Below, piece by piece: positions 7,356 to 16,208 of a DNA stretch of 64,000 bases. Under the pieces are notes generated by a model. That model had not been told where the DNA came from and did no database searches. It saw only the letters and a list, made by a program, of their open reading frames with translations. The position numbers were made by a program, and so were the translations under genes. Positions within the stretch are counted from its first letter, which is position 1; every line of letters starts with the position of its first letter. The DNA comes from Streptomyces sp. Edi2 (GTDB lineage: Bacteria; Actinomycetota; Actinomycetes; Streptomycetales; Streptomycetaceae): assembly GCF_040253635.1 (NCBI RefSeq), contig NZ_JBEJGX010000003.1, positions 7,899,501 through 7,963,500 on the forward strand, in the 5' to 3' direction.

Positions 7356-8770
7356 ATGGCAGAGCGCTCCCGGGGCGGGCGCACCGCGATCGTGATCGGT
7401 GGCGGGCCGGCCGGGACGCTGGCCGTCACCGCCCTGGTCGGACAGGTCGACGCGATCACCGTCGTCGAGCGCGACCGCTACCCGGCGGGGCGGGCCTTGC
7501 GCAAGGGCCTCCCGCAGGCCCGCCATCTGCACATCCTCCTCAGCGGTGGTCAGCGCGCGCTGGAGAAGCTGCTGCCCGGGACGCGGGACGGTCACCGCGC
7601 TCGGTGCGGCGGGCGCGCGCAGCCTGTATCTGCCGCGCGATCTGCTCACCCGTACCCCCACGGGCCGGCAGCGCCGCTTCGACGAGCGCCGGCATCTCAC
7701 GCTGAGCGTCACCCGTCCGGTGCTGGACACGGTGGTCCGGGAACGGGCGCTGCGGGCTGCGGCGGGCTCCGCCACCCGGGTGGAGGTCCTGGAGGCGACC
7801 GAGGCCATCGGGCTGAGCGGGGACGCCGGCCGGGTGACCGGGGTACGGGTCCGGTCACGGGACGGTGAGCCGGGCGCGCGGTCCGAGCGGGAGCTGCCGG
7901 CCGCGCTCGTGGTGGACGCCTCGGGCCGCGGCTCCCGTACACCCCAGTGGTTCGCCGCGCTGGGCCGGGCCGCGCCGCAGGAAGAGACCGTGGACGCGGG
8001 GCTGGCCTACGCCACCCGGATGTGCCGCCCCCAAGGACCCGGCCACCGCGCCCGACGCGGGCGTCAACGTGCCGGGCCGGCCGGAGTGCCCGCGCGGGGC
8101 CGCGTATGTGCCGGTCGAGGACGGCAACTGGCTGCTGACGCTGTCCGGCGTACGGGGGCACCACCCGCCGACGGACGCGGCGGAGTTCACCGCCTTCACC
8201 GCCACCATCGGCGACCCCTACGTCCATGAACTGCTCGCCCGGGCCGAACCGCTCTCACCGGTCCACGGCTTCCGCGATACCTGCAACCGCCGCCGCCACT
8301 ACGAGCGGCCCGGTGCCCTCCCCGAGGGATTCCTCGTCCTCGGGGACGCCGGCTGTACCTTCAACCCCGTATACGGCCAGGGCATGTCGGTCGCCGCACT
8401 CGGCGCGCCGGCCGTGCGCACCACGTTCGCCGAGGGCGGCGGCCTGCGCCCGGGGATCACCGCCGAGGCGCAGCGGGCGGTGGCCCGCGCCGCGGAACCC
8501 GCCTGGCTCGCCGCGGTCGGCTCGGACCGCCCGTACGCGGGCACCGCCGACACCACGGCGGGTCTCGGGGAGCGGCTGACCACGTGGTACCTCGACCGGC
8601 TCGCCGCCCGTGCCGCCATCGACCCCGTCGTCGGGGCGGCCTTCCGGGACGTCTTCTGCCTCACCGCGCCGCCCGCCCGCCTGGTCGCCCCGCAGATCTT
8701 CCTGCGCACGGTCTTTCTGCCCCGCCGGCCCGGGCTCCCCGGCCCGCCCACTGTCGTGGAACGGGTGTGA
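7356..8770 (+). pseudogene. FAD-dependent oxidoreductase broken by two +1 frameshifts
   Basis: The start is ATG 7356 after AGGAG. The first frame reads AIVIGGGPAGTLAV, the FAD dinucleotide-binding motif. It continues to about 7585 (ALEKLLPG) and then slides to the next frame, which reads TVTALGAAGARSLYLPRDLL and a VVDASGRGSRTPQW segment. Near 8028-8032, in a run of five C, it slides again to a third frame reading GFLVLGDAGCTFNPVYGQGM, the second FAD-contact motif of flavoprotein hydroxylases and geranylgeranyl-reductase-like enzymes, and ends at 8770. Corrected, the product would be about 470 residues and complete. Both shifts equal one extra base, so assembly or sequencing error is as likely as real decay. 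Substrate unknown. Confidence 0.8.
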
Positions 8771-9031
8771 GGGCGGCCTGCCCGTCGCCGCTCCCATGGA
8801 CGCGTTCGAGTTGCCGGGCCGGCCGGCATCTGCGGTGGCGCCGGGGAAAGGTCACACCCTTACTCCGGAATGTCACGGCCGGTCGCGCCGTTGCTGTCTA
8901 CGGGTGATGGTGTGGAGAGTCCGGGTGTCGTGGTGCGGAAACCGTACGGCGGCGCCGTGTGGCGCGGCGTACCGGAACCCGCCGCCCAGGCGGCCCGTTC
9001 ACTTCGCGACTACCCCGACCATGGAGGTGCC

Positions 9032-10207
9032 GTGACCGGTTCCAGACCCCGTCGTACCCGACTCTCCGCGCTGCGGCCGGCGGCTTTCGGCGCTGTGCCC
9101 ACCGGGGAGCGGCTGGCCAGGCTGCGCAGGTCGCCCCAGTTCGTGGACGGCCAGTTCCGCAATCCCGTGGAGACCAGGCAGCTGCTCCACGGCTCCGCGC
9201 TGCCGATGGTGCGTACCCAGCTGAGCCGGGAGGGGCGGCGGCGCCGGGCGCCGGCCGGCCGGATCCCGGTCTACCGTCCGACCGCCGCGGACGGGACCGA
9301 GCCGCCCGCCTCCGGGCTGCGGCTCACCTGGATGGGTCATTCGAGCGTACTGGTCGAAATAGACGGGCAGCGGGTGCTCTTCGACCCGGTCTGGAGCGAG
9401 CGCTGTTCACCGTTCGGCTGGGCGGGCCCCAAGCGGATGCATCCGGTCCCCATCGGGCTGGACGAGCTGGAGCCGGTCGATGTCGTGGTGATCTCCCATG
9501 ACCACTACGACCATCTCGACATGCCGACGGTCCAGGGCCTGACCGGCAGCGGCGCGGCCTTCGTCGTTCCGCTCGGTGTCGGTGCCGACCTGGAATTCTG
9601 GGGTGTGCCCGCGGAGCGGATCACCGAGCTCGACTGGCACGAGTCCACCCGCATCGGCGGGCTGACCCTCGCCGCCACCCCCGCGCAGCACTTCTGCGGC
9701 CGCGGTCTGCGCGGCCCGCAGCACACCCTGTGGGCCTCCTGGGTGGTCGCAGGACCCGATCACCGGATCTACCACAGCGGCGACACCGGCTACTTCTCCG
9801 GCTTCGCGGAGATCGGCGCGGCGTACGGCCCGTTCGATGCGACGATGATCCAGATCGGCGCCTACAGCGACTACTGGCCGGACATCCACATGGATCCCGA
9901 GCAGGGGGTGCAGTCCCACCTCGACCTGCAGGGCCACGCGCCCGGCGGTGTGCTGCTGCCGATCCACTGGGGCACGTTCAACCTTGCACCGCACCCGTGG
10001 GCGGAGCCCGCCGAGTGGACCCTGACCGCCGCCCGGAAGGCCGGGGTCACCAGCGCCCACCCCCGGCCGGGCGAGCCGTTCGAGCCCGCCGACCCGCCGG
10101 CCGTCTATCCGTGGTGGCGGGCGATTGCGGTGCCCCCCGCCCATGGCTGGCCGGCCTGGCAGCCGGCGGTTTCCCCCACCGACGTGGATCTCGTCGCCGA
10201 CCGCTGA
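9032..10207 (+). CDS. Metallo-beta-lactamase-fold hydrolase (NAPE-PLD/UlaG-like)
   Basis: The 391-residue enzyme carries the metal motif SHDHYDHLD near residue 160, GHSSVLVEIDG at the fold start and HSGDTGYF near residue 250. These give the two-metal site of the MBL fold. LPIHWGTFNL near residue 313 matches the C-terminal His of N-acylphosphatidylethanolamine phospholipase D-like and UlaG-like lactonase proteins. The N-terminal 80 residues (FVDGQFRN, LPMVRT) are characteristic of the NAPE-PLD-like bacterial group, which cleaves lipid phosphodiesters; activity here is inferred. GTG 9032 was chosen for its GGAGGTGCC leader; a frame opening at 8870 lacks support. Confidence 0.88.
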   Translation: MTGSRPRRTRLSALRPAAFGAVPTGERLARLRRSPQFVDGQFRNPVETRQLLHGSALPMVRTQLSREGRRRRAPAGRIPVYRPTAADGTEPPASGLRLTWMGHSSVLVEIDGQRVLFDPVWSERCSPFGWAGPKRMHPVPIGLDELEPVDVVVISHDHYDHLDMPTVQGLTGSGAAFVVPLGVGADLEFWGVPAERITELDWHESTRIGGLTLAATPAQHFCGRGLRGPQHTLWASWVVAGPDHRIYHSGDTGYFSGFAEIGAAYGPFDATMIQIGAYSDYWPDIHMDPEQGVQSHLDLQGHAPGGVLLPIHWGTFNLAPHPWAEPAEWTLTAARKAGVTSAHPRPGEPFEPADPPAVYPWWRAIAVPPAHGWPAWQPAVSPTDVDLVADR

Positions 10208-10228
10208 GGCGGCAGCGGGATGGTGCCT

Positions 10229-10376
10229 TGTGGGGCCTGTGGGGCCTGCGGCCCTGTGGAGCGTGGCGTCGTACACACCGGTGCGTACGGGGTGGGGTGG
10301 CCCTGTGGCCCTGTGGCCCTGTGGCCCTGCGGTCCGGCGGTCCGGCGGTCCGGCGGCCCTACGGTCCGGCGGCCGC
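10229..10376. repeat. 8-bp-period minisatellite in convergent intergenic region
   Basis: From 10297 to 10376 the sequence runs in ten 8-base units: GTGGCCCT four times, GCGGTCCG three times, then GCGGCCCT, ACGGTCCG and GCGGCCGC. Upstream, from 10230, are two 9-base GTGGGGCCT units and further relatives. It lies between the 3' ends of the hydrolase and the DUF3817 gene. The unit is not a multiple of three and no plausible gene runs through it. Confidence 0.85.
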
Positions 10377-10430
10377 GGACGTCCCGGCGTACGGCGCGGC
10401 CCCCGGTATCCGGCTGCGGCCGTGCCGCGG

Positions 10431-10724
10431 CTACGGGAGGCCGCGCCCCCGGAAGGCCGGATTCCTCGTACGGTCGATCCGGCGGTGGGCGAGGAGACCG
10501 CCGATGCCGGGGATGACCGCCGCCGCCTTGGCCGTGCTGTCGGCGCTCTCATGGCGCCATGCCGCGATCACGACGAAGAGGTAGGCACAGCCGTGGAGGG
10601 GGCCCATCAGGGCGGCGAGGGACCGCAGGTGGACGGTGGCGAGGTTGGCCAACAGCACGATCAGTGAGACGAGTTCGAGCTGGGCGGCGGACCACAGCGG
10701 GCGTGGACGCATGCGCATCCTCAT
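10431..10724 (-). CDS. DUF3817 membrane protein
   Basis: This 97-residue protein has an N-terminal basic MRMRMRPRP stretch, a first membrane helix (LELVSLIVLLANLATVHL), a second (PLHGCAYLFVVIAAW) and a third short one containing IPGIGGLLAHRRI. The PLHG and PGIGG motifs are typical of DUF3817. The function of the family is unknown. The start ATG at 10724 overlaps the TGA of the upstream DUF2269 gene (ATGA), so expression is coupled. Two further in-frame ATGs follow at 10718 and 10712. Last gene of a three-gene leftward operon. Confidence 0.85.
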   Translation of the reverse strand: MRMRMRPRPLWSAAQLELVSLIVLLANLATVHLRSLAALMGPLHGCAYLFVVIAAWRHESADSTAKAAAVIPGIGGLLAHRRIDRTRNPAFRGRGLP

Positions 10725-11203
10725 GCTCCCGTGGTGGATCCGGGCCTGATGATCATCAGGACGGTGACGGTTGCCCACAGCAGGTTGAAGAGGCCGGTGA
10801 GCATCGCCAGCCGGCCCGCGGCTTGATGACCGGGAATCGGGGCGCCGGCGAGGTCCGCCGCGGCCTCGACCGCGGCGAGTGCGCTGTCCTGGCAGGGCAG
10901 GACGAGCAGCGCCAGGACCGCGGCGGCACCCGCGGTGAGCACCACGGACGCGATCAGCCAGGGGCTGCTCAGAACGCCGAGGCTGCCGGCGGTGGCGAGC
11001 CCCAGAACGGGTACGGCGATGCCGATGGTGGCGTATGCGCGGCAGATGCGGTGCAGGATGCGCAGGCCGCTGCGGGCGGCGCTGTCCCGCGGATCCCTCT
11101 GGGCGCGGCGCAGGACCCGGGGGAACATGCCGGCGGCGACGGTGACCGGCCCCACGGCGATGATGGCGGCCAGGACGTGCAGCGCAAGGAAGAGCTTTGT
11201 CAC
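10721..11203 (-). CDS. DUF2269 family integral membrane protein
   Basis: The 160-residue protein has four hydrophobic helices: residues about 3-28 (LFLALHVLAAIIAVGPVTVA), 58-80, 85-105 and 135-152. The layout and the opening LHVLAAIIAVGP match DUF2269, small four-helix membrane proteins of unknown function related to the CopD/YuiD-like group. The start is GTG at 11203. It sits 17 bases after a 53-residue gene and overlaps the DUF3817 gene, so the three are probably one transcript. One Cys (LPCQDS) lies in the third loop. No transport motif seen. Confidence 0.82.
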   Translation of the reverse strand: MTKLFLALHVLAAIIAVGPVTVAAGMFPRVLRRAQRDPRDSAARSGLRILHRICRAYATIGIAVPVLGLATAGSLGVLSSPWLIASVVLTAGAAAVLALLVLPCQDSALAAVEAAADLAGAPIPGHQAAGRLAMLTGLFNLLWATVTVLMIIRPGSTTGA

Positions 11204-11220
11204 GGTGTGTGTCCTCAGGT

Positions 11221-11382
11221 TCAGTGGCTGCGGCGCCGGCCGGTGACCTTGGAGACGGGCTGCCGGCCGGCGCGGGGGGTGCCGGCCGGTGAGCCGTCGT
11301 CCGCGGAGCGGAGTTCCGTGACGGCCTCGATCTTGCCGATGGGGGTGGAGATGTCCAGGTCCCGGGTGCCTTCGACGGGCAT
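11221..11382 (-). CDS. Orphan small protein, 53 residues
   Basis: ATG at 11382 is preceded by GAGGAAG about ten bases upstream. The N-terminal half is well structured in composition (DLDISTPIGKIEAVTEL) and the C-terminal half is basic and Ser/Gly/Arg-rich (GRQPVSKVTGRRRSH). I recognise no family. It lies 17 bases upstream of the DUF2269 gene on the same strand and reads as the first gene of that operon. There is no signal peptide or membrane segment. It could be a regulator, a chaperone-like partner, or not expressed. The codons show the strong GC third-position bias of real genes. Confidence 0.5.
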   Translation of the reverse strand: MPVEGTRDLDISTPIGKIEAVTELRSADDGSPAGTPRAGRQPVSKVTGRRRSH

Positions 11383-11539
11383 AGGTGCGGTCTTCCTCGG
11401 TGTGCTGCGGCCCTGTTGACGGGCCGGGGGCGGGTGAGCGGAGTGAGGGGGGCTGAACTGCCTTGCCATACGTGCGAGTTGACGGTTGACGGTCGCGACT
11501 GCCGTGAACGGGCGGCAGGGCGGCGGTCGCGAAGAGAAG

Positions 11540-12223
11540 TCAGCGCGCGGTGGGTGCCCGCCCTCGGTTGCGCCAGACGACGCCGCGGCGCTCGTGGGCG
11601 AACAGCTCCTCCACGGCGTGCGCGACCTTGGGTCCCACCTCGCGTTCCAGCAGGTAGAGCCCCAGGTCCAGGCCGGACGTCACCCCCGCGCCGGTGACCA
11701 GATCGCCGTCGTCGACCACGCGGGCCCGCACCGCCTGCGCACCGGTGGCGTCCAGCAGGTCCATACCCATGTGATGGGTCGTCGCATGGCGTCCCTCCAG
11801 GAGCCCGGCCATGGCGAGGATGAGCGAGCCGCCGCACACCGCGCCGACCGTCAGCCCGGGCCGGTCCATGGCGGCCCGGAGGAGCGGCGGCAGGCCCGTC
11901 TGCAGGGTGCGGCCCAGCACGGCGGGGATGGAGTCGTCCGGTGTCAGGTCGCCGGTCTCCGGATCGGGCACCTCGCCCGGCTCCCCGACGCGGCCCGAAG
12001 CGCCGGGCACCACGATGAGGTCGGCCCGCTCCGGATCGAGGGCGGCCGTGGCCCGTAGTGCCAACCCGCCGGTGCCGCTGACCACTTCACGCGGTCCTTC
12101 GGCGGATACCAGCTCCACACGCACCGCCCCGTCGGTGGCGGCGCCTCCGGCGTGCAGGACCTCGAAGGGGGCGACGACATCGAGCGGATCGAAACCATCG
12201 AACAGGACGATCTGGGCGTGCAT
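11540..12223 (-). CDS. DJ-1/PfpI family protein (isonitrile hydratase-like)
   Basis: This single-domain protein has 227 residues. It opens with the fold's first strand (IVLFDGFDPLDVVAPFEVL) and has the nucleophile-elbow Cys in GAVCGGSLILA near residue 115, followed by ATTHHMG. FDGFDPLDVVAP resembles isocyanide hydratases and the sensor half of GlxA regulators. It could hydrate a small molecule or be a stress protein. The start is ATG 12223, six bases after GAAGGA; ATG 12229 is an alternative. It is divergent from a GlxA-type regulator carrying the same fold, which may control it (inference). Confidence 0.87.
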   Translation of the reverse strand: MHAQIVLFDGFDPLDVVAPFEVLHAGGAATDGAVRVELVSAEGPREVVSGTGGLALRATAALDPERADLIVVPGASGRVGEPGEVPDPETGDLTPDDSIPAVLGRTLQTGLPPLLRAAMDRPGLTVGAVCGGSLILAMAGLLEGRHATTHHMGMDLLDATGAQAVRARVVDDGDLVTGAGVTSGLDLGLYLLEREVGPKVAHAVEELFAHERRGVVWRNRGRAPTAR

Positions 12224-12466
12224 GGGCATTCCTTCGGCGGGGGAGTGGCCCGGTCCGTGCCGGGGCACCACCGAAGTTAATCCGCGCTGCCGTCAGGCCC
12301 CAGTGGCATTACTGTCAGGGTTCAACGGAATATCGCCAGCTCGCCCGGCGCACTGTCCGCGGGCAGTTGAGCTGGAGTTATGCCACGGGTGAAGGTCACC
12401 CGCCCGTCGGTGACTGCCCTCACCGGAGTAGGCGGGCGGTGGCGGAATTCCGGTGGCCGGTACGTT

Positions 12467-13411
12467 ATGGCCATGCATACCGTGGCCGTTCTGGCGCTCG
12501 ACAAGGTGATCCCCTTCGACCTCTCCACCCCGATCGAGGCCTTCACCCGCACGCGCCTGCCGGACGGCCGCCCCGGCTATCAGGTCCGCGTCTGCGCCGA
12601 GCGGCCCGAGGTCGATGCCGGTGCGTTCACGCTGCGTGCGCCGTGGGGGCTGGAGGGGCTGGCGGGCGCGGACACCGTCATCGTTCCCGGCACCGCCGAC
12701 CCGGCCGCCCCGCTCCCGCCCGCCGTCCATGACGCGCTGAACGAGGCCGCCGCCCACGGCACCCGCATCGCCTCCATCTGCTCGGGCACCTTCCCCCTGG
12801 CCGCTTCCGGGCTCCTCGACGGGATGCGCGCCACCACCCACTGGGCGGCGGCCGGCATGCTGGCCGCCGCCTACCCGGACATCGAGGTCGACCCCGATGT
12901 CCTCTACGTCGACAACGGGCAGATCCTCACCTCGGCCGGTGCCGCCGCCGGACTGGACCTGTGTCTGCATCTGATCCGCCGCGACTACGGATCGGCCGTC
13001 GCCGCCGACGCCGCCCGGCTGTCGGTCATGCCTCTGGAACGAGAGGGCGGACAGGCCCAGTTCATCGTCCAGCCCTACCCGGCCGCACCCCGCGGCTCTG
13101 CCCTCGAACCTCTGCTGACCTGGCTGCAGGACAACCTGGCCCGCGATCTCACCCTGGCCGATATCGCCGCCCGCGCCGACACCAGCACCCGTACCCTGAT
13201 CCGCCGCTTTCGCGAACAGACCGGCACCACACCGCTCCAGTGGCTGCACCGCGCCCGTGTCCGCCAGGCGCAGCATCTGCTCGAAACCACCGCGCATCCC
13301 GTCGAACGCATCGGCGCCCAGGTGGGCTTCGGCTCACCCACCGCCTTCCGCGACCGCTTCAAACGCACCACCGGCGTCAGCCCCCAGACCTATCGCCGCA
13401 CGTTCCAGTGA
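12467..13411 (+). CDS. GlxA-family AraC-type transcriptional regulator
   Basis: The protein is 314 residues. Residues about 5-175 form a DJ-1/PfpI-like sensor domain (VAVLALDKVIPFDLSTPIEAF) with SICSGTFPLA at the nucleophile elbow. Residues about 215-312 form the AraC double helix-turn-helix (LTLADIAARADTSTRTLIRRF, then VERIGAQVGFGSPTAFRDRF). Such proteins usually activate catabolic or stress genes in response to a small ligand. ATG 12467 or 12473 are both possible. It is divergent from the single-domain DJ-1 gene, a natural target. Confidence 0.93.
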   Translation: MAMHTVAVLALDKVIPFDLSTPIEAFTRTRLPDGRPGYQVRVCAERPEVDAGAFTLRAPWGLEGLAGADTVIVPGTADPAAPLPPAVHDALNEAAAHGTRIASICSGTFPLAASGLLDGMRATTHWAAAGMLAAAYPDIEVDPDVLYVDNGQILTSAGAAAGLDLCLHLIRRDYGSAVAADAARLSVMPLEREGGQAQFIVQPYPAAPRGSALEPLLTWLQDNLARDLTLADIAARADTSTRTLIRRFREQTGTTPLQWLHRARVRQAQHLLETTAHPVERIGAQVGFGSPTAFRDRFKRTTGVSPQTYRRTFQ

Positions 13412-13631
13412 GGGCCCCGCACGGAAGGGCTCTTCGTCAGGGGTTTCAGCTTTCCTTCCAACTGACCCTCCATGAACGGGAGTTCGGATTGCCTCGCACT
13501 GATGTGCGCAAGGCGCCCACTCAAGGAGGTGGCGAGGGGTAGCGAAACCCCGAAGTGGGCCCGGACCCCACCCGTGCAACAACTAGCGTGCGTGCTCCGC
13601 GAACTGCCAACGGCCGATCCGGAGGGCGCCG

Positions 13632-15767
13632 ATGCCTACCGCATTCCCCCAGGGGAACCAGACGTTCCAGGAGGCTCACAGATCCCCAGGGCCCCAGGGT
13701 TCCCCGGGGGCTGTCCCTGTCCCCGCCTCCGTCCGGCGGCGGGAGCGTGAGGGCGGACGACACGGCCGGGCCTCGTTCCCCGAATCCGCTGCCGACTCGG
13801 CGATACGGGCGCGTCTGGTCCGGCTCGCCGCCGTCCCCTGCCTCCTCGTCGCCGTCATCTGCACGGCCGCTGCCGCCTTTGTGGTGCACACCGGCGGCGC
13901 CCGGCTCACCGGCCACGAGTGGGTGGTGCTGTGCGGCGGTCTCGCGCTGGTCTGCGTCATCGTGCTCACCGCGAGCGCCGCCGCCAACGCCGAGGCCCGC
14001 GCCACCGTCACCCGCTACGCCCGGCTGCGCCAGGTCTGCGCCCGCAGCCAGTCCGACCTGTACGACCTGCTGGACCGCGTACGGCAGGGCGAATGGATCC
14101 AGCGCCGCGAGCCCGAACAGGGCCTGGTGCCCACCGGTGACACGCTCGACCTGCTCGCCCACGAGGTGGCCGCCGCGGGCCGGGCCGCCGAGTCCGCCGT
14201 CATCGACGCGGTCGCCATCGCCCGCAGCAACGCCAGCGGCAGCGAGCAGAAGGTCGAGGTGTTCGTGAACCTCGCCCGCCGTCTGCAGTCGCTGGTGCAC
14301 CGGGAGATCGAGCTGCTGGACGAGCTGGAGAACCAGGTCGAGGACCCGGACCTGCTCAAGGGCCTGTTCCACGTCGACCACCTGGCCACCCGGATCCGCC
14401 GGCACGCCGAGAACCTCGCGGTGCTCGGCGGCGCCATCTCGCGCCGCCAGTGGAGCCGCCCGGTGTCCATGACCGAGGTGTTGCGCTCCTCGATCGCCGA
14501 GGTCGAGCAGTACCCGAGGATCAAGCTGGTGCCGCCGATCGAGGGCACCCTGCACGGACACGCCGTCGCCGACGTCATCCACCTGCTCGCCGAACTCGTC
14601 GAGAACGCCTCGATCTACTCCGCCCCGCAGACCCCGGTCCTGCTGCGCGCCCAGCTCGTCACCGCGGGCCTCGCGGTCGAGGTCGAGGACCGCGGCCTGG
14701 GCATGTCGGCGGACGAGCAGTCGCGGATGAACGCCCTGCTGGCCGACCCCGAACACATCGATGTCGCCGAGCTGTTGAGCGACGGACGGATCGGACTGTT
14801 CGTGGTCTCCTCGCTCGCCCGGCGGCACGGCATCGTGGTGCGGCTGCAGAGCAATATCTACGGCGGCGTGCAGGCCGTGCTGATCGTGCCCCAGGAACTG
14901 CTCGGCGACGAACCGGCCGACGGGGACGCGGAGGGAGCGGACACAGCGGACGGAGCGGAGGGGCCGCGCGCCGGATCGCCGGACACCGACCCGGCGCGTG
15001 AGCACGACGGGGGCTACGCCGGCGGCTTCGCCGACGACCCCGACTACCCCGACGGGAGCCCTGCGCGTCACGAACGCCCCCGGCATCACGACGCCGTCGA
15101 GCCTCCCGAGCGCCATGACCCGGGCCTCAGCCCCGGCCGCCCGACCGTGGCCATCCCCAGCCCGGCTCCCGCCCCCGACGCGCTCGACATGGCGCCGCAC
15201 GGATACGGCGACCGTACGGCCCCGGTTCCGGCCCCGAGCACCCTCCCCGCGGACACCCATGCCCTCTCGGATCCCGACGCCGGTGCGGCTCGTCGCCGGC
15301 TGGTCCGCGCAACGGGCGTCTACACTCCCGACGTCCACCTGCCCGGCGCGCGGCTGCCCGAGCCGCACAGCCCTGACGCCGCTCCCGCCGACCGCCCCGC
15401 CGATCCCGGCCCGGTCGTGCTTCCGCCCGCGCCGCCTGCCGTGGACAACAGCGCCCGCCCGCGGCTGCCCCGGCGGCGCAAGCAGACGCACCTCGTCCCC
15501 GAGCTGCGCGGCGACCCGATCCTGCCCTCCACGACCCCGCGTACGGGGCCCGAGCCCGAGCACGACCCCGGCCTGATGGCCGCCTTCCGGCGCGGCTTCA
15601 GCCTCGCCGACGACACCTACGCCGGCGACACCGCCGGCGGTAACGGCACCACCCCGGCCGACGGCGGCGACACCAGCAGCCCGGCCGGCAACGACCTGCA
15701 CTACGACCGTGACCACGATGCCACGATGGCCCGCCCCCGAGGAGACGACCGCAACCATGGTGAGTGA
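13632..15767 (+). CDS. cvnA: Conservon sensor histidine-kinase-like protein CvnA
   Basis: The 711-residue protein has two membrane helices at about residues 60-86 and 95-117 and a helical linker. An H-box-like segment (FHVDHLATRIRRHAENLAVLG) lies near residue 255 and a GHKL ATPase domain at about 295-435, with N-box ELVENASIYSAP and G1 box VEVEDRGLGMS. Almost 280 residues of Pro/Asp/Gly/Ala-rich disordered tail follow. It heads a conservon: the order kinase, roadblock, DUF742, GTPase is diagnostic of cvn operons, which in Streptomyces form a membrane-associated complex resembling eukaryotic G-protein-coupled signalling. ATG 13632 follows GGAGG. It overlaps cvnB by 11 bases. Confidence 0.93.
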   Translation: MPTAFPQGNQTFQEAHRSPGPQGSPGAVPVPASVRRREREGGRHGRASFPESAADSAIRARLVRLAAVPCLLVAVICTAAAAFVVHTGGARLTGHEWVVLCGGLALVCVIVLTASAAANAEARATVTRYARLRQVCARSQSDLYDLLDRVRQGEWIQRREPEQGLVPTGDTLDLLAHEVAAAGRAAESAVIDAVAIARSNASGSEQKVEVFVNLARRLQSLVHREIELLDELENQVEDPDLLKGLFHVDHLATRIRRHAENLAVLGGAISRRQWSRPVSMTEVLRSSIAEVEQYPRIKLVPPIEGTLHGHAVADVIHLLAELVENASIYSAPQTPVLLRAQLVTAGLAVEVEDRGLGMSADEQSRMNALLADPEHIDVAELLSDGRIGLFVVSSLARRHGIVVRLQSNIYGGVQAVLIVPQELLGDEPADGDAEGADTADGAEGPRAGSPDTDPAREHDGGYAGGFADDPDYPDGSPARHERPRHHDAVEPPERHDPGLSPGRPTVAIPSPAPAPDALDMAPHGYGDRTAPVPAPSTLPADTHALSDPDAGAARRRLVRATGVYTPDVHLPGARLPEPHSPDAAPADRPADPGPVVLPPAPPAVDNSARPRLPRRRKQTHLVPELRGDPILPSTTPRTGPEPEHDPGLMAAFRRGFSLADDTYAGDTAGGNGTTPADGGDTSSPAGNDLHYDRDHDATMARPRGDDRNHGE

Positions 15768-16206
15768 TGTGCGTGCGCAGGCGCATTCGCAGTTGCAGGG
15801 AGGCCAGCACACCGATCTGTCCTGGCTGCTGACCGGGCTCGTACAGCGGGTGCCGCACGCCCGGAGCGCGCTGCTGCTGTCCTCGGACGGCCTGGTGAAG
15901 GCCGCCCACGGCTTCGACCCGGACAGCGCCGACCACATGGCCGCCCTGTCCTCCGGCCTCTACTCCCTCGCCCGCAGCGCCGGTGTGCGCTTCGGGGAGG
16001 GCGACGAGGTGCTGCAGGTGGTCGTCGAGCTGGAGTCCGCCTTCCTGTTCGTCTCCACCGCCGGATCGGGCGCGTGCCTGGCCGTGCTCGCCGGCCGCGA
16101 AGCCGATGTGGCGGTGCTGGGCTACGAGATGTCGATGCTGGTCAAGAGCGTCCGGCCCTATCTGTCCACCCCCGCACGCCACCAGACGCCCGCGGGCGGT
16201 CGTTGA
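15757..16206 (+). CDS. cvnB: Roadblock/LC7 domain protein CvnB
   Basis: This 149-residue protein is a single roadblock/LC7 domain (DLSWLLTGLVQRVPHARSAL, then LLSSDGLVKAAHG), the fold of MglB, which works with small GTPases. In conservons it links the kinase and the GTPase. The start is ATG 15757, inside the end of cvnA and about 12 bases after GAGGAG; its stop is two bases before the cvnC start. The Thr/Pro-rich tail is short. It is expected to bind CvnA or CvnD at the membrane (from work on other conservons). Confidence 0.93.
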   Translation: MVSDVRAQAHSQLQGGQHTDLSWLLTGLVQRVPHARSALLLSSDGLVKAAHGFDPDSADHMAALSSGLYSLARSAGVRFGEGDEVLQVVVELESAFLFVSTAGSGACLAVLAGREADVAVLGYEMSMLVKSVRPYLSTPARHQTPAGGR

Positions 16207-16208
16207 CC

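Noticed and set aside
13521..15938. An 805-residue leftward open frame opposite cvnA
   Set aside because: The rightward strand encodes a clear kinase-like protein with motifs and couples to cvnB. The antisense translation is low-complexity.
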